DNA from: JADLDB01 sp040755835
GTDB taxonomy: Bacteria; Myxococcota; Myxococcia; Myxococcales; Myxococcaceae
Direction: 5' to 3'
DNA: 64,000 nucleotides
Assembly: GCA_040755835.1 (NCBI GenBank)
Contig: JBFMAB010000100.1
Coordinates: forward strand, 186,001 to 250,000
Position numbers and translations under genes: made by a program. A model generated the notes under the pieces. It was not told where the DNA came from and made no database searches. It saw nothing but the letters and a program-made list of their open reading frames with translations. Shown here piece after piece: positions 17,187 to 26,028 of the stretch. Numbering within the stretch: position 1 is the first letter of the stretch; the number at the start of each line of letters is the position of its first letter.

Positions 17187-19367
17187 TCAAGCCGCGGTGC
17201 CGGCGCCCGGGGTCAGCCGCGCCGCGTCGGCCTTCTCCTTCTCCACCGGCGATGCGACGTGCCGCAGCAGCGCGGGATCGGCCGGGGGGAGCAGGGTGCC
17301 GCGGCGCGCCTGCTCCAGCAGGTAGTACTGGCTGCGCATGGTCTGCCCGTCCAGCTGCAGCGGCACGGGAATGTAGCTGCCGTCGGGCTGGAGCTGCCGG
17401 GCCTTCACGTTGTCGCGCAGCGCGGTGCCCAGCACCTCGTCGAGGATGCGGGCCTTGAGGGCCGGATCCTCCACCGGGGCCATCACCTCCACCCGGCGGT
17501 GAAAGTTGCGGGGCATCCAGTCGGCGGACGAGATGAAGACCTCCGTCTGCGCGCCCACCCCGAACGCGAAGGCCCGCGTGTGCTCGAGGAAGCGATCGAC
17601 GACGCTCACCACGCGGATCGTCTCGGACACGCCGGGGACGCCGGGCCGGAGGCAGCAGATGCCGCGGACGATCAGGTCGATCGGCACCCCGGCCTGGCTC
17701 GCGGCGTACAGCGCCCGAATGACCGGGGGATCCACCAGCGCGTTCAGCTTGGCCATGATGCGCGACGGCTCGCCCTTCTTCGCCTTCGCCGTCTCGCGCT
17801 CGATGAGCTCGAGCACCTTGGTCTGCAGCGACACCGGAGCCACCGCCAGGCGCTTCCAGTTCGGCTGCGTGGAGTACCCGGTGAGAAGATTGAAGAGCGC
17901 CGTCGCATCGTCGGCGATCTCCGGCCGCGCGGTGAACAGCGAGAGATCGGTGTACGCGCGGGCGGTGGCCGGGTTGTAGTTGCCGGTGCCCAGGTGCACG
18001 TAGCGGCGAATGCCGTTGCCCTCGCGGCGAACCACCAGCGTCACCTTGCAGTGCGTCTTGAGGCCGATGAGGCCGTACACCACGTGCACGCCGTTCTCTT
18101 CCATGCGGCGCGCCCAGGCGATGTTGTTGGCTTCGTCGAGGCGGGCCTTGAGCTCGACCAGCACCGCCACCTGCTTGCCGTTCTCCGAAGCGCGCACCAG
18201 CGCGCGGCCGACCGGGCTGTCCCCGCTGGTGCGGTAGAGCGTCTGTTTGATCGCGAGGACGTTGGGATCCTCCGCGGCCTCCTCGAGGAAGCGCACCACC
18301 GGGTCGAACGACTCGTACGGGTGGTGCAGGAGCAGGTCCCGCTGGCCGATCAGCTGCAGCATCGACTCCGCGTTGTTGATCACGGCGGGCGTCGCCGGCA
18401 CGAAGGGCTCCACCCGGTTCTCGGGCCGCGGATCGTTCTCCGCCAGCGCGGACAGATCCTGCAGTTGCAGCGGGCCCGGCAGCCGGTACACGTCCGACGC
18501 CGACAGCTTGAGCGCCGCGGTCAGCTGCGCCTCCAGCGCCGGCGAGGCGTTCGCGTCCATCTCCAGGCGGACCACGGCTCCGCGATCGCGACGGCGCAGC
18601 TCGGCCTGGATCGACTCGAGGAGGTCCTGCGACTCCTCCTCGTCGATGTCGAGGTCCCAGTTGCGGGTCAGGCGGAAGGTGGTGGCCAGCTCGACCAGGT
18701 GGCCGGGGAAGAGATCGCCCGCCTGCATCTGGATCAGCTCCTCCAGGAGCAGGAAGGCCATGCCGCCGGTCATCGGCAGCGGCACCAGCCGCGGCAGCAC
18801 CGCGGGCACCTGCACCACCGCCAGCGAGCTCTCGCCCGCGTCCTTCTTGCGGCGCTTCTCCGCCCGGCGCACCACGACGGCGAGGTTGAGCGACTTGTTT
18901 CGGAGGTGCGGGAACGGGTGCCCCGGGTCGATCGCCAGCGGCGTCAGCGCGGGGAACACCGACGACTGGAAGTAGGCGCGCGCCGCGGCCTTCTGCTCGG
19001 GGGACAGCGCGTCTCGGGTCAGCAGGTGGAAGCCGTTGGCTGCCAGCAGCGGCAGCACGTCGCGCTGCCACACGGCGTACTGCTCGGCCACCATGCGATG
19101 GACGAGGTCGGCGATCGCGAGGAGCTGCTCCCCCGGCAGCATGCCGTCGGCCGGCAGCTCCGCCACGCCGCCCTGGCTTTGCTGCTTGAGGCCCGCCACG
19201 CGCACCATGAAGAACTCGTCGAGGTTGGACGAGGTGATCGCGAGGAACTTGATCCGCTCGTGCAGGGGGAGCGTCGGGTTGCGCGCCTCCGCGAGCACGC
19301 GCTCGTTGAACGCCAGCCAGGAGAGCTCGCGGTTGATGAAGAGCTGTCGATCGGCGCTGTCCACCAC
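17187..19367 (-). CDS. ppk1: Polyphosphate kinase 1
   Basis: About 726 residues covering the N-terminal, head and two catalytic C-terminal domains of Ppk1, which polymerises ATP gamma-phosphate into polyphosphate. RQLFINRELSWLAFNERVL opens the N domain. The phospho-acceptor histidine is in GLKTHCKVTL, and the second catalytic region has YVHLGTGNYNPATARAYTDL. The start is set at a GTG (19367) because GGAGG lies about 13 bases before it and the conserved N domain begins 8 residues later; a TTG at 19421 would give 744 residues. It is divergent from ppx 106 bases away, a polyphosphate make/break pair. Confidence 0.95.
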   Translation of the reverse strand: MVDSADRQLFINRELSWLAFNERVLAEARNPTLPLHERIKFLAITSSNLDEFFMVRVAGLKQQSQGGVAELPADGMLPGEQLLAIADLVHRMVAEQYAVWQRDVLPLLAANGFHLLTRDALSPEQKAAARAYFQSSVFPALTPLAIDPGHPFPHLRNKSLNLAVVVRRAEKRRKKDAGESSLAVVQVPAVLPRLVPLPMTGGMAFLLLEELIQMQAGDLFPGHLVELATTFRLTRNWDLDIDEEESQDLLESIQAELRRRDRGAVVRLEMDANASPALEAQLTAALKLSASDVYRLPGPLQLQDLSALAENDPRPENRVEPFVPATPAVINNAESMLQLIGQRDLLLHHPYESFDPVVRFLEEAAEDPNVLAIKQTLYRTSGDSPVGRALVRASENGKQVAVLVELKARLDEANNIAWARRMEENGVHVVYGLIGLKTHCKVTLVVRREGNGIRRYVHLGTGNYNPATARAYTDLSLFTARPEIADDATALFNLLTGYSTQPNWKRLAVAPVSLQTKVLELIERETAKAKKGEPSRIMAKLNALVDPPVIRALYAASQAGVPIDLIVRGICCLRPGVPGVSETIRVVSVVDRFLEHTRAFAFGVGAQTEVFISSADWMPRNFHRRVEVMAPVEDPALKARILDEVLGTALRDNVKARQLQPDGSYIPVPLQLDGQTMRSQYYLLEQARRGTLLPPADPALLRHVASPVEKEKADAARLTPGAGTAA

Positions 19368-19473
19368 GGTGTCCCGGCCCCCCTCCGGGGCTCTTTGCCA
19401 CGCGGCGCTGCGGATCTCCAAACATCACCCGCACACGGCCGCCCGAAAGACCTATAACCCCACGGAACTCCTC

Positions 19474-20985
19474 ATGCCCAGGCGAGTCCAGTCAGACGTG
19501 GTCGACGACGTCCTCGCGGCGATCGACGTGGGTACCAACGCGGTGCGCCTGGAGCTGGCGCGGGTGCTGCCCGACGGGAGCCTCGAGACGCTGCACACCG
19601 AGCGCGACCCGGTCCGGCCGGGCGAAGGGCTGTTCCGCACGGGGATGATCCGCCGCGAGGTGGCGGACCGGCTGATCGCCACGCTGCGTCGCTACGCGGC
19701 GCTCTGCAAGCGCTATGGGGCGCGGGTGCGCGCGGTCGCAACCAGCGCGCTGCGCGAGGCGCGGAACCGCGACGAGATCGTCCGGCGCGTGAAGCGCGAG
19801 GCCGGGCTGTCGCTCGAGGTGGTGTCGGGCCGTGAAGAGGCGCGCCTCATCTGCCTGGGGGTGTTGCACGGCAAGCCGGCGACGCAGCGCTCGCTGACCG
19901 TCGACATCGGCGGCGGCAGCACCGAAATCATCTTCGCGGTGGGCGAGACGCCGCGCACGCTGGTCAGCGTGGACGTGGGCGCGGTGCGCCTCACCGAGCT
20001 GTTCGATGTGAAGGGCGAGGTGCCAAAGAAGCAGCTCGCGCTGCTTCGCAACTACGCCCGCGAGCTGATGGAGGAGGGGATCAGCGGGCGGATCCCCGGC
20101 GCGCCGCAGGCGGCGCTCGGCTCGTCGGGCACGATCGGCGCCATCGTCGCCTTCGCCCGCAGCGAAGGCATGGGCCACGCCACCACGCAGGAGATCAGCC
20201 GCGCGGTGGAGGAGCTGGCGGACATGGACTCGACGAAACGCCGCAAACGCTTCGACCCCCGGCGCGCGGACATCGTCGTCGCGGGCGCGGTGATCCTCGA
20301 GGCCGTCCTCCAGCACCTGAAAGTCCAGACCATCACCGCCGTCGACCGCGGCCTGCGCGAAGGCCTGCTGCTCGACCTGGTTCGCCGGCGCCGCGTCGAC
20401 CGCGACGACCGCTCGCTGGCGAACGCGGCGATCGGCGTGGGCCGCCGGTTCGCCTTCAGCGAGGGCCACGGGCGGCAGGTGGCGTCGCTGGCGCTCACGC
20501 TGTTCGACGAGCTCGCCACCCTGCACGGCATGCCCGCGTCGGCGCGCCCGCTGCTCGAGGTCGCGGCGCTGCTGCACGACGTGGGGCACGCGGTGAACCA
20601 CCAGCGGCACCACAAGCACACGCACTACCTCATCGTGAACAGCGACATCCCCGGGCTGACCGATCGCGAGCGCGCGATCGTCGCGGTGATCGCCCGCTTC
20701 CACCGGCGCTCGAAGCCCGAGCCCACCCACGAGCTGATGCAGCCGTTCACCGCGACCGAGATCCGAACGATCCGCAAGTGCGCGGCGCTGTTGCGCATCG
20801 CCGACTCGCTCGATCGCAGCCACCACCAGCCGGTGAAGCGCCTCACGGTGTCCGTGCGCGGCCGCACGGTGGTGCTCAAGGTGCGCGCGAAGGAGTCGAT
20901 CGACCTCGAGCTGTGGGACGTCGCCCACGAGGCGGAGCTCTTCCGCGAGGTCTTCGGACGCGGGCTCGTCGTCGAGCGGGGCTGA
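19474..20985 (+). CDS. ppx: Exopolyphosphatase, Ppx/GppA family with HD domain
   Basis: 503 residues. The N-terminal actin-like (ASKHA) domains carry AAIDVGTNAVRLELARV (phosphate 1), TVDIGGGSTEIIF (phosphate 2) and AALGSSGTIGAIV. The C-terminal half is an HD-type domain with LLEVAALLHDVGHAVNHQRHHKHTHYLI. This layout is that of long Ppx enzymes, which release terminal phosphate from polyphosphate or hydrolyse pppGpp. The start at 19474 puts the first ATPase motif near residue 14, as in homologues; the long upstream open frame is the antisense of ppk. It is divergent from ppk1, so polyphosphate synthesis and breakdown share one control region. Confidence 0.95.
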   Translation: MPRRVQSDVVDDVLAAIDVGTNAVRLELARVLPDGSLETLHTERDPVRPGEGLFRTGMIRREVADRLIATLRRYAALCKRYGARVRAVATSALREARNRDEIVRRVKREAGLSLEVVSGREEARLICLGVLHGKPATQRSLTVDIGGGSTEIIFAVGETPRTLVSVDVGAVRLTELFDVKGEVPKKQLALLRNYARELMEEGISGRIPGAPQAALGSSGTIGAIVAFARSEGMGHATTQEISRAVEELADMDSTKRRKRFDPRRADIVVAGAVILEAVLQHLKVQTITAVDRGLREGLLLDLVRRRRVDRDDRSLANAAIGVGRRFAFSEGHGRQVASLALTLFDELATLHGMPASARPLLEVAALLHDVGHAVNHQRHHKHTHYLIVNSDIPGLTDRERAIVAVIARFHRRSKPEPTHELMQPFTATEIRTIRKCAALLRIADSLDRSHHQPVKRLTVSVRGRTVVLKVRAKESIDLELWDVAHEAELFREVFGRGLVVERG

Positions 20986-21011
20986 ATGTTCCGGGCACTG
21001 CGCCCGCGCCG

Positions 21012-21566
<555 letters not shown>

Positions 21567-21578
21567 GGTGCGTTCTCT

Positions 21579-21947
21579 TCAGCTCTCCCAGGAGAGCGCG
21601 CCCTTCTTCCAGATGTAGACCAGCGCGACGACGAGCGTGGACGCGAACACCGCCATGGTCGCGTAGCCAAACCAGCCCAGCGCCTGGAAGTTCACCGCCC
21701 ACGGGTAGAGGAACACCGCTTCGACGTCGAACACGATGAACAAGAGCGCCACCACGTAGAACTTCACCGCGAAGCGCTGCCGCGCCGAGCCGATCGGCGC
21801 GTTGCCGCCTTCGAAGATCTCCGACTTCACCGCCGAAGTGCTTCGCGGCCCGAGCAGGCCCGCGATGATGGGGATGGCGGTGGCCAGGCCTCCGGCGAGC
21901 AGGAGGACGACGGCGATGGGCAGGTACGGCGTCAGTGGCGATTCCAT
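21579..21947 (-). CDS. nuoA: NADH-quinone oxidoreductase subunit A
   Basis: 122 residues with three membrane helices. FEGGNAPIGSARQRFAVKFYVVALLFIVFDVEAVFLYPWAV is the conserved loop and second helix of NuoA, with the FDVE acidic pair used in proton coupling. It starts at an ATG and leads directly into nuoB. A 7-base hairpin lies 20 bases upstream. The length is normal for the family. Confidence 0.96.
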   Translation of the reverse strand: MESPLTPYLPIAVVLLLAGGLATAIPIIAGLLGPRSTSAVKSEIFEGGNAPIGSARQRFAVKFYVVALLFIVFDVEAVFLYPWAVNFQALGWFGYATMAVFASTLVVALVYIWKKGALSWES

Positions 21948-21966
21948 GCGCGAAAGCCACCATAAA

Positions 21967-21985
21967 GACCGGGTGTTTCCCGGTC
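21967..21985 (-). promoter_or_regulatory. Hairpin in nuoA leader
   Basis: GACCGGG-TGTTT-CCCGGTC is a perfect 7-base stem with a 5-base loop, ending 20 bases upstream of the nuoA start. Read toward nuoA it is followed by TTTAT, too short for a strong terminator. It could be an attenuator-like leader structure or an operator. Confidence 0.3.
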
Positions 21986-22179
21986 AAAGCGTTTGTTGAG
22001 GCCGGTCGGGCAGGGCGCCGCCTGGATGACGCGGGTCTCGGATGAGCACCGGCCGGGCGGCCTCGACGTCGACGTCGGACCAGGCCGCGCCGGACACCAG
22101 CAACAGCGCACCCGAGATCGCACGCGCCCCGGGGAGGTTTGTCCGCACGGCCGCACGCCCTCGGGGATAGAGTTCTCTC

Positions 22180-23238
22180 ATGACGTCGGCGCGAAAAGCC
22201 CTGCAACTCCTGCCTCCGTGCGCCACCACTGGAATCGGCAGCCTGCCCCACAGCCAGGGCGAGCTGGCGCTGCAGATGGCCCTGCAGCAGGACGTGCCGT
22301 ACCTGCCGCAGCTGCCCGCTGGGAGTCCGTCGGAGCTGATGATCCCCGCGGCGCTGGACGGGGTGCCCGGTCTGACACTCGACGCCGAGGGGACCTGCAC
22401 CATCGATCTCGAGGTGTGGCGCAAGTCCCGGGATCGCTTCACGGCCCGCATCGAGGACGCCCTGGCCTCGGGGCAGCTGGCGGCCTTCGAGCCGTCGATG
22501 GAGGCGTGTCGCAGCTTCCGCCCGTTTCTCTATGAGGTGGAGACCCGCAAGCTGCCGTTCGCCAAGGTGCAGCTGGCCGGACCGGCCACGGTGCGCTGGG
22601 TCGCGCGCACGCACGAGGGGACGCCCACGAGCGAGGTGCCCGAACTGGACCAGCAGCTCTTCCGGTTGTCGCTCGCGAAGACGCTGGCGCTGGTGAAGGC
22701 CGTGCGCCGCGCCGGGGCGACGCCGATCCTCTACCTCGACGAGCCGGGCCTCTACGCGCTGGAGCGCGGGAACGTGCGGCACCTGGTGGTGATGAAGGAG
22801 CTGCAGATGCTGGTGGTGGCGCTGCAGCGCGAAGGCGCGCTGGTGGGCCTGCACTGCTGCAGCAACACCGACTGGGCGCAGGTGCTCGACCTCGGCCTCG
22901 ACCTCCTGTCGCTCGACGCGCGCCTGTCGCTCGACGCGGTGCTGGAGGAGCGCGACGCGTGGCTGCGCTTCCTCGCGTCGGGCGCGACATTGAGCCTCGG
23001 CATCGTCCCGACCGATCTCGCCTCGACCTGGGAGCTGGGCGAGCTGTGCGAATCGGTGGAGGCGTCCCTGCGCGCCACCACGCCCGCGTCGCTGTCCTTC
23101 GAGGGCCTGTTGTCGCGCGTGCTGCTGACGCCGGCGTGCGGTCTCGCGATGCGCAGCGTGCTGGACGCCGAGCGGATCACCGGGCAGGTGCGGGAGGCGC
23201 AGAAGCGTTTCCTGGCGCTGGCGGCGCCGCGCGCCTGA
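22180..23238 (+). CDS. Cobalamin-independent methionine synthase (MetE)-like, C-terminal domain only
   Basis: 352 residues matching only the zinc-bearing catalytic barrel of MetE/UROD-like enzymes. TTGIGSLPH begins the barrel, and LDEPGLYAL is the conserved acidic strand. The zinc ligands are visible as His-x-Cys in LVGLHCCSNTDW and a late cysteine in LTPACGLA. Full MetE is about 750 residues with a duplicated N-terminal half; short forms (archaeal MetE-like or MesD type) use other methyl donors such as methylcobalamin proteins. Whether this one makes methionine or transfers other methyl groups is not deducible. ATG start; it is divergent from nuoA. Confidence 0.85.
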   Translation: MTSARKALQLLPPCATTGIGSLPHSQGELALQMALQQDVPYLPQLPAGSPSELMIPAALDGVPGLTLDAEGTCTIDLEVWRKSRDRFTARIEDALASGQLAAFEPSMEACRSFRPFLYEVETRKLPFAKVQLAGPATVRWVARTHEGTPTSEVPELDQQLFRLSLAKTLALVKAVRRAGATPILYLDEPGLYALERGNVRHLVVMKELQMLVVALQREGALVGLHCCSNTDWAQVLDLGLDLLSLDARLSLDAVLEERDAWLRFLASGATLSLGIVPTDLASTWELGELCESVEASLRATTPASLSFEGLLSRVLLTPACGLAMRSVLDAERITGQVREAQKRFLALAAPRA

Positions 23239-23411
23239 GCGGGAAGGCGAGCTGGTCGAGGTAGCCCGGCGGCACCGGGAGAGCCGCGCCGTACGACGTC
23301 GGTGCGCCAGCCGGGCCGCAGCACCCGCTGCCGGCGGAGCCAGAAGAGCCGCTCGAGCGGGATGAACAACAGCGCCAGCACCGCCAGCGCGAGCGGGTTC
23401 CGCGGCAGCAT
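23239..23411 (-). pseudogene. Remnant of a sterol desaturase/fatty acid hydroxylase gene
   Basis: On the minus strand an ATG at 23411 opens MLPRNPLALAVLALLFIPLE and continues RLFWLRRQRVLRPGWRTDVV, which looks like the membrane-anchored N-terminus of sterol-desaturase family proteins. At about 23300 the frame changes, and the next frame reads GAALPVPPGYLDQLAFPLRR, resembling the C-terminal tail of the same family. The central histidine-rich catalytic part (normally some 180 residues) is absent. This suggests an internal deletion and frameshift, leaving both ends. It lies 38 bases after the mutY stop, perhaps once its downstream neighbour. The family call rests on short matches only. Confidence 0.4.
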
Positions 23412-23448
23412 CCGCCGACGAGACACCGCCGGACGGGACAAGAGAAAG

Positions 23449-24561
23449 TCAGCCCCCGAGGCCCGGCACGGCCTCGCGCATCGCCGTCTCCATGGCCGAG
23501 CTCATGCCGAGCCCCTTCGTCTCTGCGAAAGGAACCCAGCGCCACTCCACGTACGGCGACGGCGGCGCCCGGAGGCTGGGCGTCATGTCGACCGGGTGCA
23601 GGTGCAGCCGCAGCTGCCGGTGCGTCAACGTGCGCTCGAGGATCACCATCTCCGGGCCGACCACCGGGCGCTTGCCGAGCATCTTCCGCAGCGTCGCGGT
23701 GCCGCTCGTCTCGATGGGCGCGCACGGCATCTCCCACAGCCCGCCGAAGAGCCCGCTTTCGGCCCGGCGCGCGAGCAGCACGCAGCCGTCGCGGTGCGCC
23801 ACCGCGACCGCGAGCTCCACCAGCTTCTTCGGCGCGGCCTTCTTCCGCGGCGGCAACTCGTGCACGCGCCCACCGGCCAGGGCGCCGCAGCCAGCCTGCA
23901 CGGGGCACAACAGGCACAGCGGCGACGACGGGAGGCACACCGTCGCGCCGAGCTCCATCAGCGCCTGGTTGAGATCTCCGGGGCGGGGGCCGACGACCAG
24001 ATCGCCCGCCGCGCTCCACAGCGCCGCCTCGCGCGCCTTGTCGCCCGGCGCGCCTTCGATGAGCAACAGCCGCGACAGCACCCGCGCGACGTTGCCGTCC
24101 ACCACCGGTGCCTCGACGCCAAAGGCGATCGACGCCACCGCGCCCGCCGTGTAGCGGCCGAAGCCGGGCAGGCTCCTGAGCTCGTCCAGCGTGGCCGGCA
24201 GCGCGCCGCCGAAGCGCTCGACGATCTCCTTCGCCGCCTTGTGGAGGTTCCGCGCGCGGCCGTAGTAGCCGAGGCCCCGCCACACCGCGAGGACGTCGGA
24301 CAGCGACGCCTCCGCGAGCGAGGCGACGGTGGGGAAGCGCTGGAGGAACCGCTCGAAGTACGCCGTCACCCGATCGACCTGCGTCTGCTGCAGCATCACC
24401 TCGCTGATCCAGATCGCGTAGGGGTCGCTCGTGCGCCGCCAGGGGAGATCGCGCTTGTGGTGATCGAACCACGTGAGCAGCGCGGGGCGTGCGAGGCGCG
24501 CGCTCTCCTTCAGGCCGTCGGACAGGGGCGCGCCGGCAGGGCTCACGAGGTCCGTTTCCAC
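23449..24561 (-). CDS. mutY: A/G-specific adenine glycosylase
   Basis: 370 residues, complete MutY, which removes adenine mispaired with 8-oxoguanine. SEVMLQQTQVDRV contains the catalytic glutamate; LPGFGRYTAGAVASIAFG is the helix-hairpin-helix and VVDGNVARVLSRL carries the catalytic aspartate. The iron-sulfur ligands are Cys-x6-Cys-x2-Cys-x5-Cys (CLPSSPLCLLC, then AGC). A C-terminal NUDIX-like domain (VAVAHRDGCVLLARR, GLWEMPCAP) recognises 8-oxoG. ATG start with a usual N-terminal extension of about 25 residues. Monocistronic, divergent from the CAP lipoprotein. Confidence 0.97.
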   Translation of the reverse strand: METDLVSPAGAPLSDGLKESARLARPALLTWFDHHKRDLPWRRTSDPYAIWISEVMLQQTQVDRVTAYFERFLQRFPTVASLAEASLSDVLAVWRGLGYYGRARNLHKAAKEIVERFGGALPATLDELRSLPGFGRYTAGAVASIAFGVEAPVVDGNVARVLSRLLLIEGAPGDKAREAALWSAAGDLVVGPRPGDLNQALMELGATVCLPSSPLCLLCPVQAGCGALAGGRVHELPPRKKAAPKKLVELAVAVAHRDGCVLLARRAESGLFGGLWEMPCAPIETSGTATLRKMLGKRPVVGPEMVILERTLTHRQLRLHLHPVDMTPSLRAPPSPYVEWRWVPFAETKGLGMSSAMETAMREAVPGLGG

Positions 24562-24757
24562 CAGAAGCGGCGGCCCGCCTCAACGGTTCTCTCGGGAGGC
24601 TCCGTTTCCCGGTTCGGAGGCGCGCCGGCAAGTCACTGAAACGACACGAGAAACTGCCGTTCACACCAACCCCCGTGGGCACCTCTTTTCCCAGCCGTTG
24701 AGAAGCCCGTAACCCCCTGTCACCCGAGGGCGACAAGGCTCGGGAAGGAGGCCTGTC

Positions 24758-25924
24758 GTGGATCAAGCCCGGTGGCTCAGCGTGGTGGTGGCGGCGGCGC
24801 TCGCCGGGTGCATGGGCGTGTCGGATCCGGCGCTGGTGACGGTGGCGCTGTCGGCGGGCCCTCCGACGTACCCGGCGGACGGTGGCGGCGCGGTCGACGC
24901 GGGCGCGGCCGTCGACGGGGGCCTGGGTGACGCGGGCGCGATGGACGCGGGCACGGTGGATGGCGGGAGCGATCCCTGCGCGGGCGTCACGTGCGGCGCG
25001 GGCGCGCGCTGCGAACCTTCCAACCAGCAGTGCGTGTGCCTCCCTGGCTATATGCAGGGCGCGACGGGCTGCGAGCCGCTGATGCCGGGCACGCCGGCGA
25101 CGCGCACGCAGAGCGAGGTGTGCACCGCCTGGGACACGGCGCAGCAGCGCCGCGCGGCGGGCGACGGTTTCACCGCGTCGACGATGACGTGCGACCCCGG
25201 CACGCTGAGCCGCGCCGCGCTGGACGACGGCCTGGGCCGGCTGAACTTCTTCCGGTGGCTGGTCGGCCTGGCCCCCACGAGCGACTCGGCCACCGACAAC
25301 GACGCCGCGCAGAAGTGCGCGCTCGTGTCGGCGTGGAACCCGGCCGGGCCCGCGGCCCACAGCCCGCCCAGCAGCGCGACCTGCTACACCCCCGAGGGCG
25401 CGGCCGGCGCGGGCTCCTCGAACATCGCGTGGGGCGCCGCGGACGCGGCCGACGCGATCGATCTCTGGATGATCGACTTCGGCAACGAGACGACCTTCGG
25501 TCACCGGCGGTGGCTCCTCAACCCGCCGCTCAACCCGGTCGGCATCGGCCACTACCGCGGCGGAAACAACTACGGCAGCGCGTCGTGCATCCGCGTCTTC
25601 GGCGGCGCCGGCGGAGGCCCGACGCCGAACTGGCTCGCCTTTCCGCCGCCCGGCTATGTGCCGCAGCAACTCGCGCTGTGGCACTGGACGGTGCATGGCA
25701 ACATCCCGCTGAACGGCACCACGGCGACCGTCACGCGCGTGTCCGATGGCGCGGCGATGCCGATCCAATTCCAGATCCTGAGCGGCTTCTACGGGCAGGC
25801 CGCCGCGTCGCTCCTGCGCGACGGCTGGAACCCGGTCGCCGGTGAGAGCTACCGCGTGAGGATCACGGGGCAGGGCGGCGCGGGCACCATCGAATACGAC
25901 GTGAAGCCGGTGAATTGCCAGTAG
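24758..25924 (+). CDS. CAP-domain lipoprotein with EGF-like segment
   Basis: 388 residues from a GTG preceded by GGAGG. A signal peptide ends in lipobox LAGC. A DGG/DAG-rich linker (residues about 45-72) follows, then an EGF-like cysteine cluster (CAGVTCGAGARCEPSNQQC). The remainder is a CAP (SCP/PR-1-like) domain with LNFFRWLVGLAP, a histidine in AAHSPPS, a glutamate in FGNETTF, and GHRRWLLNPPLNPVGIG. This is the YkwD-like bacterial CAP variant. CAP proteins are secreted and bind lipids or peptides, and their role in myxobacteria is unknown. The gene is first in a run of secreted proteins (24.7-29.1 kb). Confidence 0.85.
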   Translation: MDQARWLSVVVAAALAGCMGVSDPALVTVALSAGPPTYPADGGGAVDAGAAVDGGLGDAGAMDAGTVDGGSDPCAGVTCGAGARCEPSNQQCVCLPGYMQGATGCEPLMPGTPATRTQSEVCTAWDTAQQRRAAGDGFTASTMTCDPGTLSRAALDDGLGRLNFFRWLVGLAPTSDSATDNDAAQKCALVSAWNPAGPAAHSPPSSATCYTPEGAAGAGSSNIAWGAADAADAIDLWMIDFGNETTFGHRRWLLNPPLNPVGIGHYRGGNNYGSASCIRVFGGAGGGPTPNWLAFPPPGYVPQQLALWHWTVHGNIPLNGTTATVTRVSDGAAMPIQFQILSGFYGQAAASLLRDGWNPVAGESYRVRITGQGGAGTIEYDVKPVNCQ

Positions 25925-26028
25925 GACACGGCCGGACACGCGCTCACTCTCCGAAGGGAAAGTTCTCTCAGGGGCGAGTGCATGCCGTAGTAATCTGCGC
26001 TCGGCCGCCACTCCCCTCTGGAGGTTCC

